Source: Novosphingobium profundi
GTDB lineage: Bacteria; Pseudomonadota; Alphaproteobacteria; Sphingomonadales; Sphingomonadaceae
DNA: 64,000 nt
Direction: 5' to 3'
Assembly (NCBI RefSeq): GCF_018491765.1
Contig: NZ_JABWCU010000010.1
Location: 186,001 to 250,000 of the forward strand
The notes beneath the pieces are model-generated. The model ran no database searches. It had not been told where the DNA came from and saw only the letters and a list, made by a program, of their open reading frames with translations. Each line of letters opens with the position of its first letter. Positions within the stretch are counted from its first letter, which is position 1. This document shows, piece by piece, positions 1-7,328 of this stretch. The position numbers and the translations under genes were made by a program.

Positions 1-1
1 C

Positions 2-313
2 TGGCCGGTCGCCCCCTTCGACGCAATCACCGGCATCCAGGCTGCCGTGACGCGCGAGACGATCGACGGAAAGAACCCCGACGGTTGGCTCCCCGAGCAG
101 AAGATCAAGGCCGAGCAGGCGCTGCGCTGCTATACCCGCAACAACGCCTTCGCCGGATTCCAGGAAGACCGCCTGGGTCTAGTGGCACCGGGCTACATCG
201 CCGACCTTACCGTCCTCGACGGCGATCCGACACGCGTGCCCGAGCATGCGATCAAGGCGATCAAGCCGCTGCGAACGATCGTGAACGGCACCACCCGCTG
301 GCAAGCCGCCTAA
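2..313 (+). CDS. Amidohydrolase, C-terminal fragment (YtcJ-like)
   Basis: The reading frame is open from the window edge and stops with TAA at 311-313, so only about 103 C-terminal residues are visible. They end in the layout typical of metal-dependent amidohydrolases of the YtcJ/Amidohydro_3 group: a helical stretch (AEQALRCYTRNNAFAGFQED), then the composite beta-sandwich return with GLVAPGYIADLTVLDGDPTR and a final TIVNGTTRW strand. Proteins of this group hydrolyse C-N bonds of exported or cytoplasmic substrates. The catalytic metal ligands lie upstream, outside the window, so substrate cannot be inferred. Confidence 0.8.
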   Translation, partial: WPVAPFDAITGIQAAVTRETIDGKNPDGWLPEQKIKAEQALRCYTRNNAFAGFQEDRLGLVAPGYIADLTVLDGDPTRVPEHAIKAIKPLRTIVNGTTRWQAA

Positions 314-779
314 GGGTAAAATCGGGCGCCGGTCCGATGGGCTCGAGCCCGCCGCAGGAGCGGGAGGTATAACCTTCCCGCCTGGCGCATCGAACTTGTC
401 CTGCTTGTCGAGCGGGATGATCAACGCCCGACCGGCCCGCATGTCGTGTTCCAGGGTGCCGCCGCGCCGTCCTCGCTTTCAGCGAGAACGAGCCGGTGCC
501 GGCGCACGATCTTGAGCTCACCGGCCTGGATAGCGGGATGCCGGGCCTTGAGACGGATCGAAGTGATCGGCCCGATCGACCGGCCCCGCGCACCTGGCGC
601 GGGGCCGGAACGATCCGCAGCATCTGCCCGCGAGGCTCCTTTTGGTTGGTTGCGCCGCCACAGGTCATGGCGGCGCCCGCAATCTGCAATGAACTGGTAT
701 ATAACGCCAATATTGCCAATGCGTCTCAATAGCGCTACCAGCCCCAATTATTGAGATTGAGTCGCAAATAGGGGTGCAT
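314..779. other. Intergenic region with no convincing gene
   Basis: About 470 bases between the amidohydrolase stop and the first TonB-dependent receptor. Short open frames exist on both strands but none has a plausible ribosome site, family pattern or coherent composition. The last 70 bases are clearly more AT-rich and carry the candidate iron box described separately. Confidence 0.5.
752..766 (+). promoter_or_regulatory. Candidate Fur box before siderophore-type receptor
   Basis: TGAGATTGAGTCGCA fits the 7-1-7 Fur layout (TGATAAT-N-ATTATCA) at about 9 of 14 informative positions and starts 28 bases before the ATG of a receptor of siderophore type. The match is imperfect and the assignment rests partly on what the gene is. 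Confidence 0.4.
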
Positions 780-2861
780 ATGATTTCCGCTCGTTCGATC
801 GTTCTATGCGGCGTGGCCGCCTGTGCCGTGATGGCGCCGGGTGCCCATGCCCAGGATACGCGTGCCGAAACCCAGACCGAGGCCGGGCATGGAGAGGAGA
901 TCGTCGTGACAGGCGCGATTTCCGGTACCAAGACCGAAACGCCCCTGATCGAAGTCCCGCAGCCGCTCACCGTCGTACCGGCCGAGCAATACCTCTCGCA
1001 GGGTGCGATCAGCATCAGCGACACCGTGAAGTATGCCGCCGGCGTCCTCGCAAATGCCTATGGACGTGATACGCGCGTTGACGGTTTTCGCGTGCGCGGC
1101 ATCAACGCGCTCCAGTTCCGCGACGGCATGCGCGATATCTTCTCGTACTACGCGAGCATCACGTCGGACCCCTACAACTTCGAGCGGGTCGAGATCGTGC
1201 GCGGGCCAGCCTCGGTGCTGTTCGGCCAGGGCTCGATCGGCGGTATCGTCAACCTCGTCTCCAAGACGCCGGATTTCGAGACGCGCGGCGAAGTCAACCT
1301 CGTCTACGGCAGCTACGAGCGCAAGGAGGCGATGGCCGACGTCAACGTCGCGCTCGCCGACAATCTGGCGATCCGCACCGTCGCGCGTGTCCGGGATGCC
1401 GACACTTACGTCGATCACGTGCCCGATGACCGTGTGCTCTTCGCGCCCTCGCTGCGCTGGCAGCCCACGCCGGACACGAACGTCGTCCTGACCGGGGTCT
1501 ACCAGGAGGACGATACCGGCTCGACCTCGCAGTTCCTGCCGATCGTCGGCACGTTCCGTCCCAATCCGGGCAATCCGGACGGGCGGCTCGATCCCTACAC
1601 GTTTGTGGGCAAGGCGGGCTGGGACCGCTATGCGGGGCGCTCGCTGCAAGGGGGCGCCGCCGTCAGCCACGATTTCTCGGACACGGTCCGGATCAGCCTC
1701 AAGGCGCGCTACATCGACAGCGACCTCGAGTACAACACGCACTACGCCGACAGCTACTCCAACCCGACCGATCCCTATTCGGTCTACGGCAGCGACGGGC
1801 GGACGATCGGGCTGACGGCCGATGCCAGCGATGCCCGGATGAACGTCTTCTCCACCGACAACAACGTCCGCTTCAGCTTCAACACCGGCGCCAACTTCGA
1901 GCACACGCTGCTGGTCGGCATCGACTACAGCTGGAACAAGGTGGGCAAGCGCTACGCCGGCGGTACGGAGATCGTGGATCTCTACGACATCGACTACGCA
2001 TCGCTCCAGACTTACGACCCCACCGGCCCGTTCACCAGCGAGTCGCAAAAGCAGCTTGGCATCTACGTGCAGGACCAGATCCGCGCGTTCGATCGCGTGT
2101 CGCTGGTGCTGGGCGGTCGCCGGGACCGGGTGACGTCCTCGTCGGGCGCCAAGGACAACGCCACAACCTTCCGTGCAGGCATCATCGGCGAGCTGGGGGC
2201 CGGTTTCTCGCCGTTCTTCAGCTATACCGAGAGCTTCCTGCCGCAGGCCGGTTCGATCCAGAACGCCGACGGCACTTACGGCTCGCCCTACAAGCCGCTG
2301 ACCGGAACCCAGTTCGAAGCGGGCATCAAGTGGCAGCCGCAGCCCGAAACGCTCGTCACCGTTACCGCCTTCAAGATCAAGGAAGAGAACCGCGTGCTCT
2401 ACCTTGCGGGCAATGCGACGACCCAGTCGGGCGTGCTGAACACCAAGGGCATCGAGGTCGAGGCGAGCCACACGCTTCCGGGCGATTTCCAGTTGCTGCT
2501 CAACTATGGCTACAACAAGCTGAAGTCGGAAACCGACACCAATCTCGACTACATGCCGCGCCATGTCGCCTCGGCCTGGACGACGAAGACCTTCGGCGTC
2601 GCGGACGACGCGCACCTGCGCCTGGGTGCGGGCGTGACGTATAACGGGAAGAGCCGCTCGACCAGCGCGATCTGGTCGATCGTCACGCCATCGCGCACCA
2701 ACGTCGATGCCCTGGCGGAAGTGACCTGGGAGAACTGGCGCTTCGCGGTCAACGCGACGAACCTGTTCAACGAAATCCAGTACGCCTCCTGCCTCGCGCG
2801 CGGCGACTGCTTCGTGGCGGCCCCGCGCAACGTGATGGCCTCGATCGGCTATCGCTTCTGA
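780..2861 (+). CDS. TonB-dependent siderophore-type receptor
   Basis: A 693-residue outer-membrane receptor. The N-terminus has a signal peptide (VLCGVAACAVMAPGAHAQ), then a TonB-box-like EEIVVTGA, a plug domain (QPLTVVPAEQYLSQG, RVRGINALQFRDGMR, VEIVRGPASVLFGQGSIGG) and a 22-strand-type barrel ending in an aromatic residue (IGYRF), as Omp85-dependent barrels do. The plug pattern with RGPASVLFGQG is that of ferric-siderophore receptors (FhuA/FpvA group) rather than carbohydrate receptors. I chose ATG 780; a GTG at 774 in the same frame is also possible. An imperfect Fur-like box lies just upstream. No siderophore biosynthesis or ABC importer gene is adjacent, so it may serve a xenosiderophore. 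Confidence 0.88.
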   Translation: MISARSIVLCGVAACAVMAPGAHAQDTRAETQTEAGHGEEIVVTGAISGTKTETPLIEVPQPLTVVPAEQYLSQGAISISDTVKYAAGVLANAYGRDTRVDGFRVRGINALQFRDGMRDIFSYYASITSDPYNFERVEIVRGPASVLFGQGSIGGIVNLVSKTPDFETRGEVNLVYGSYERKEAMADVNVALADNLAIRTVARVRDADTYVDHVPDDRVLFAPSLRWQPTPDTNVVLTGVYQEDDTGSTSQFLPIVGTFRPNPGNPDGRLDPYTFVGKAGWDRYAGRSLQGGAAVSHDFSDTVRISLKARYIDSDLEYNTHYADSYSNPTDPYSVYGSDGRTIGLTADASDARMNVFSTDNNVRFSFNTGANFEHTLLVGIDYSWNKVGKRYAGGTEIVDLYDIDYASLQTYDPTGPFTSESQKQLGIYVQDQIRAFDRVSLVLGGRRDRVTSSSGAKDNATTFRAGIIGELGAGFSPFFSYTESFLPQAGSIQNADGTYGSPYKPLTGTQFEAGIKWQPQPETLVTVTAFKIKEENRVLYLAGNATTQSGVLNTKGIEVEASHTLPGDFQLLLNYGYNKLKSETDTNLDYMPRHVASAWTTKTFGVADDAHLRLGAGVTYNGKSRSTSAIWSIVTPSRTNVDALAEVTWENWRFAVNATNLFNEIQYASCLARGDCFVAAPRNVMASIGYRF

Positions 2862-2864
2862 TCC

Positions 2865-2910
2865 GGGCGCGGCACAGTGCGCCAAGGCTGCACACTGTGC
2901 CGCGACGCCC
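2865..2910 (+). terminator. Hairpin after the siderophore receptor
   Basis: A perfect 12-bp stem (CGCGGCACAGTG at 2868-2879 with its complement at 2893-2904), extended by GGG/CCC with a bulge, begins 4 bases after the receptor stop. There is no U-tract, so it may be a Rho-assisted or bidirectional terminator facing the convergent VOC gene. Confidence 0.6.
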
Positions 2911-3023
2911 TCCAACGTGAACCACGCATCTTTGAGGTCATCTCGTCACGTGCCATGTGTCTCGCCTGCGCAGGCGCGAACCTTTGCAGGAGAGGGCAGG
3001 GGGCGTGGCAGGGCCCGGAGCTT

Positions 3024-3430
3024 TCAAGCAAAAGGCGTGGCGAATTCCAGGCGAATGCCGCCGGGAATGAAGACGAGGAAATGGCGCGTGGAGACTCCCG
3101 GCCCGATGGGGCCCGGCGGCGAATCGATGACCACCCCCGGGTGCGCCGTCACTGCGGCCCAGGCGGCCTCCAGCGCCGCATCGTCGGCGACCGCAAGCGA
3201 GAGATGATGCAGGCCGATGTTGATGCGCCGGTCGAAGGCGCGGGCCGTTTGGGGGTCCTCGGCACGCCACAAGGTCAGCAGGATCGCTCCGTCCGATACG
3301 AAGATCGAGGGATAATCGGGTACACCGCCCACTTCGGCGAAGCCCAGCGTGCCGCAGAAGAAGGCGCGCGCCTGCTCGAGGTCGGGGACGGTGAGGCCGA
3401 CATGATGGACGCCCTGGGTGAACGTGCGGG

Positions 3431-3434
<4 letters not shown>
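3024..3434 (-). CDS. VOC (glyoxalase/dioxygenase) family protein
   Basis: 136 residues with two beta-alpha-beta-beta-beta halves of the vicinal oxygen chelate fold. The first half starts GVHHVGLTVPDLEQARAFF, the second GLHHLSLAVADDAALEAAW, and the protein ends GIRLEFATPF, placing His and Glu where metal ligands lie in glyoxalase I and extradiol dioxygenases. The length fits a single VOC protomer, active as a dimer. Its ATG overlaps the stop of the upstream PNPOx-like gene by 4 bases (ATGA, 3431-3434), so the pair is translationally coupled. The substrate is unknown; metabolism or detoxification of a small ketone or aldehyde would be typical. Confidence 0.85.
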
Positions 3435-4039
<605 letters not shown>

Positions 4040-4070
4040 GCCTGGAGAGATAGTACGTTGCCCGCTATGG

Positions 4071-4087
4071 GATAATCAGCAATTATC
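4071..4087. promoter_or_regulatory. LysR-type operator between divergent genes
   Basis: GATAAT-CAGCA-ATTATC is a perfect 6-bp inverted repeat with a 5-base spacer and contains the T-N11-A core (T4073, A4085) typical of LysR binding sites. It is midway between the PNPOx-like gene and the divergent LysR gene. Confidence 0.65.
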
Positions 4088-4115
4088 GACGTTCACTATT
4101 TCAATTCGAGGAATA

Positions 4116-5009
4116 ATGGACCGCTTCGAAAGTCTTTCCGTCTTCGTCGCCGTGGCCGAGCAACGTGGTTTCGCCGCCGCGGCACGGGCGCTGAATCTCT
4201 CTGCGCCCGCCGTCACCCGCGCGGTGGCGGCGCTCGAGCGGCATCTGGGCGTGACCTTGTTGCATCGCTCGACACGGGCCGTGTCGCTGACCGACGAGGG
4301 GGCGGCCCTGCTCGACCGCGCGCGGCGACTGCTTGCGGACCTGCGCGAGGCGGAGCAGGTCGCGATGGGCGGCCGATCCGTACCGCGCGGGCAGCTTTAC
4401 GTGACGGCGCCGGTGGTGTTCGGCCGCCTGCATGTGCTGCCGGTCATCAATGCGCTCCTCGCCCGCCACGCGGGCCTGAACGTGCGGATGATGCTGCTCG
4501 ATCGCAATGTCCGCATCATCGAGGAGGGTATCGACGTGGCGGTGCGGATCGGGGCGCTGGCGGACAGTTCCCTGCGCGCGGTGACGATCGGCTCCGTTCG
4601 GCAGACGATCGTGGCTAGCCCGGCCTACCTGGCCGAACATGGCGTGCCCGACGATCCCGCCGAACTTGCCAGCCACCATTGCATCGTGGGCAGCGCGGTG
4701 CGCGCCGGTCCCAAATGGTCGTTCGGTGCACGCGGCGACCGGACCGTGGAAGTGCCCTCCCGCCTGACGGTGAACAGCATTGACGCGGCCATCGCTGCCG
4801 CCAGGGACGGCGTGGGGCTCGCCAATGTGCTGAGCTATCAGTCGGCCGCGCATATTGCGCAGGGGCACCTGGTGGAAGTGCTGAGAGACCATGCCCCGGA
4901 TCCCATGCCGGTAAGCCTGCTCTACGATCCCGGCCGGGCGGCCATGCCCGCCATCCGGGTATTCCTTGAGGCTATGCGGGACCACGCGAAGCAGGGGGCG
5001 TGGTCCTGA
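4116..5009 (+). CDS. LysR-family transcriptional regulator
   Basis: 297 residues. Residues 1-60 form the winged helix-turn-helix (FVAVAEQRGFAAAARALNLS, then APAVTRAVAALERHLG); the remainder is the periplasmic-binding-protein-like effector domain of the DsdC/PA0477-type group (GQLYVTAPVVFGRLHVLP, DVAVRIGALADSSLRAV). ATG 4116 is preferred over upstream in-frame starts because CGAGGAA sits 3-9 bases before it and the family begins MDRFESLxVFV. It is divergent from the PNPOx/VOC pair and probably controls it through the palindrome at 4071-4087, likely together with itself. Confidence 0.9.
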   Translation: MDRFESLSVFVAVAEQRGFAAAARALNLSAPAVTRAVAALERHLGVTLLHRSTRAVSLTDEGAALLDRARRLLADLREAEQVAMGGRSVPRGQLYVTAPVVFGRLHVLPVINALLARHAGLNVRMMLLDRNVRIIEEGIDVAVRIGALADSSLRAVTIGSVRQTIVASPAYLAEHGVPDDPAELASHHCIVGSAVRAGPKWSFGARGDRTVEVPSRLTVNSIDAAIAAARDGVGLANVLSYQSAAHIAQGHLVEVLRDHAPDPMPVSLLYDPGRAAMPAIRVFLEAMRDHAKQGAWS

Positions 5010-5404
5010 TCAAGCGCCTTGGGAAGGTGCCCGCGATCGAGACGACCATACCCAGGGGAGCACGTATGCCGACTTGCGTTGAGCTTGAATCATCGCGGGT
5101 TGGTCAAGCCCTGCAGCACCTGAGCGTTCCAAGCGGCTGATGCGCCAACATCCCTGCGGCCTGGTATAAGGTCTGCATACCTTACTCAGCTTGCAGGTGG
5201 CTTCGTACGCGCCAAAACAGCGGGAGCATCGGATGGGAAATAGCGCATTGGAGAATTCTTCAAGTAATAAGTATAATTCAGATTGCGCGCATTGAATGCT
5301 ATAATCTGCCCGATTCTAATTTGTCTCCCCGATATTCTTATAGGCGCATTATTTGCGTCCAGATATCTGGAAGGGGCGAATTAGTTCGTCCAGAAAGTCC
5401 AGCG
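5010..5404. other. AT-rich leader of the SIR2/TIR/STAND operon
   Basis: About 395 bases without a gene. From about 5220 onward the composition drops sharply in GC compared with flanking genes, as often seen at the edge of acquired defence islands. The segment contains a good sigma-70 promoter (5277-5305). I found no recognisable integrase, tRNA or flanking direct repeat. Confidence 0.5.
5277..5305 (+). promoter_or_regulatory. Sigma-70 promoter of the SIR2/TIR/STAND operon
   Basis: TTCAGA (5277-5282), a 17-base spacer and a consensus TATAAT (5300-5305), about 100 bases before the first ATG of the operon. The -10 box is perfect and the -35 matches 4 of 6. Confidence 0.6.
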
Positions 5405-5884
5405 ATGGAGGCCGCCGTGCCCGCACTCGAGACCGATACGGTAGTGCTGGAAGCCGAAGCAAATGCAGCGGTCATCGCGCACTTCAACATGGTGCAGGCG
5501 GTGATCGCGCGGCTGAACGGGAACAGCTCGTCATGCAAGACCTGGGCGATCGCCGTGGTGGGTGCCCTGATCGGCCTTGCGGGGTCGGCCAAGGCGCCCG
5601 CGATCGCGTTATTCGCCTTGGCGCCAGCGCTGATCCTGAGCGGGATCGACGCGTATTATCTCGCTCTCGAAAGGGCCTTTCGCCACCTTTTCAACGCCAA
5701 GGCAGTCCGCTTGCGGGAAGGTAGCTATCGTCGCGCGGACCTGTTCGACCTGAAACCGGCCAGCGTTGCGGGCAAACCGTTTTGGGAGGCGGTGGCCTCC
5801 CCATCGGTCGCCTCGGTCTACGGTCTCCTGCTTGTCGCGAGTGTCCTCGCCTACGTCGGATTACGCATGACCGTGTGCTCGTGA
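5405..5884 (+). CDS. Small membrane protein of candidate defence operon
   Basis: 159 residues from ATG 5405. A short N-terminal helix (HFNMVQAVIARLNGNSSSCK) precedes two closely spaced hydrophobic helices (WAIAVVGALIGLAGSA, about 47-62; ALFALAPALILSGIDAYYLA), then a soluble stretch of about 50 residues and a third helix near the C-terminus (VYGLLLVASVLAYVGL). The patterns R-x-N-x-NS...K-W before helix 1 and DAYYLALERAFRHLF after helix 2 recall a family of small inner-membrane proteins that I remember as recurring near TIR and STAND genes, but I cannot name a Pfam entry. The gene is followed after 67 bases by the SIR2-TIR gene. A membrane effector or anchor role is inference. Confidence 0.7.
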   Translation: MEAAVPALETDTVVLEAEANAAVIAHFNMVQAVIARLNGNSSSCKTWAIAVVGALIGLAGSAKAPAIALFALAPALILSGIDAYYLALERAFRHLFNAKAVRLREGSYRRADLFDLKPASVAGKPFWEAVASPSVASVYGLLLVASVLAYVGLRMTVCS

Positions 5885-5951
5885 CACCATGACGGACGCA
5901 TCTGCCGCCCAAAAATAGGGAAATGCAGCCAGAGAAACGAGGGGAAGTTGA

Positions 5952-7328
5952 TTGGCGTCACATCCGCTTGAGCCGCAGCACGGCCCCTCGGCGCTCTGGG
6001 ACGATGTGCTCTGGGAACCGCTGCTCGCCTCGCTCGATCGCGGCCAGGTTGTGCCGATCATCGGGCCGGAACTCTCGGTGGTCGAGATCGATGGCAACAC
6101 GCAATCGGTCCGCACGTATGTAGCCTGCCGCCTGGCCGAGCAACTCGGGCTTGATCTGGCCGCCTTGCCACATGCCGAACTGAGCGACGTGATCGGTCTT
6201 GCCATGCGGCACAAGGTTCGCCCCATGGATGTATATCCGCGAATTCACGCGATATTGCGAGATGCCGCCATCAAGCCGGGCCCTACCCTGAAACGTCTTG
6301 CGGCCATCAGAAGCTTCGGGCTCTATGTCAGCTTGTCGTTCGACACGCTGCTGGAGCAGGCCCTGGCTGACGAGCGCGGCACGACGACCGGCCCCAGCGG
6401 TTATAACTCGTACCATCCCAGGCGCATGCCGGATTGCGACCTGGTGAGCAGCGTGGCCGACGGGCCGCCGCTGGTCTATTATCTGTTCGGTCGCTGCAGC
6501 GTGCTACCCGAATATGCGGTGAGCGACAGCGATCTGCTGGAATATCTTTTCGGCATGCAGTCCGCGGCCGCCCCTCGCAATCTCCTCGACGTGCTCAAAG
6601 GCAAAAGCCTGCTCTTTCTGGGTGGTGCGTTTCCGGACTGGCTAATCCGCATCGTGCTGCGCCTGACCCGTCAAAAGCCGCTTTCCTCGCCCCGCGAGCT
6701 TGATGGCGCGGTTGAAATCCTCGCCGACAGCCTGTCCTACCAGGATCCCAAGCTTGTTGGCTTTCTAAGCGATTTCAGCGTCGAAACGCGTGTCTTTCAT
6801 GCAGGTGCGGACGACTTCGTCGACCAGCTCTGGACCCGTTGGTCCGAGCGAAGCGGCATAGTCCCACCGATCGCGCAACCGAAGGCAGAGGACGCTTTCG
6901 TGTTTCTCAGTTACGCGCGGGAGGATTCCGACGCGGCCGCTGCAATCAGCCGCGCGCTCAGGGCGGCCGGCGTGTCCTGCTGGATGGACACCGAACGCAT
7001 GGAGGGCGGCCAGAACTTCCGATCGGAGATCGTGGGCCGCATCGCGCGATGCGAACTTTTCCTGCCGCTGATCTCGCGCAACACCGAGGTGCGATTGCGA
7101 GACACCTATTTCCGGCGTGAGTGGCGCCATGCCGAGGATCGACGCCAGGGAACCTCCGATAGCGTCATCTTCACGGTCCCGATCATAGTCGATGACCTCG
7201 ATCCCGGCGCGCTGCGGGAAATTCCCGAGCACTGGAAACGTGACCTGAATATGTGCCGCGCGCCTTGCGGAGTCCTGGATCCGCGCGGTCTGCGCCATAT
7301 CCAGCAGCTCATGAGCCGCGGATCATGA
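5952..7328 (+). CDS. SIR2-like/TIR domain fusion protein
   Basis: 458 residues. Residues about 25-275 resemble SIR2-like domains: RGQVVPIIGPELS at the nucleotide-loop position, GPPLVYYLFGRC (the usual LHG has become LFG) and SLLFLGGAFPDWLIRIVLR, matching the family's LLFxGxSxxDWxLRxLL segment. Residues about 315-440 form a TIR domain (DAFVFLSYAREDSDAAAAIS, AGVSCWMD, then YFRREWRHAE with E390 at the expected NADase position). TIR domains commonly cleave NAD+ in bacterial immunity. Start: TTG 5952, 5-10 bases after GAGGGGAAG; no ATG is available in frame near here. The stop overlaps the STAND gene start (ATGA). Confidence 0.82.
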   Translation: MASHPLEPQHGPSALWDDVLWEPLLASLDRGQVVPIIGPELSVVEIDGNTQSVRTYVACRLAEQLGLDLAALPHAELSDVIGLAMRHKVRPMDVYPRIHAILRDAAIKPGPTLKRLAAIRSFGLYVSLSFDTLLEQALADERGTTTGPSGYNSYHPRRMPDCDLVSSVADGPPLVYYLFGRCSVLPEYAVSDSDLLEYLFGMQSAAAPRNLLDVLKGKSLLFLGGAFPDWLIRIVLRLTRQKPLSSPRELDGAVEILADSLSYQDPKLVGFLSDFSVETRVFHAGADDFVDQLWTRWSERSGIVPPIAQPKAEDAFVFLSYAREDSDAAAAISRALRAAGVSCWMDTERMEGGQNFRSEIVGRIARCELFLPLISRNTEVRLRDTYFRREWRHAEDRRQGTSDSVIFTVPIIVDDLDPGALREIPEHWKRDLNMCRAPCGVLDPRGLRHIQQLMSRGS

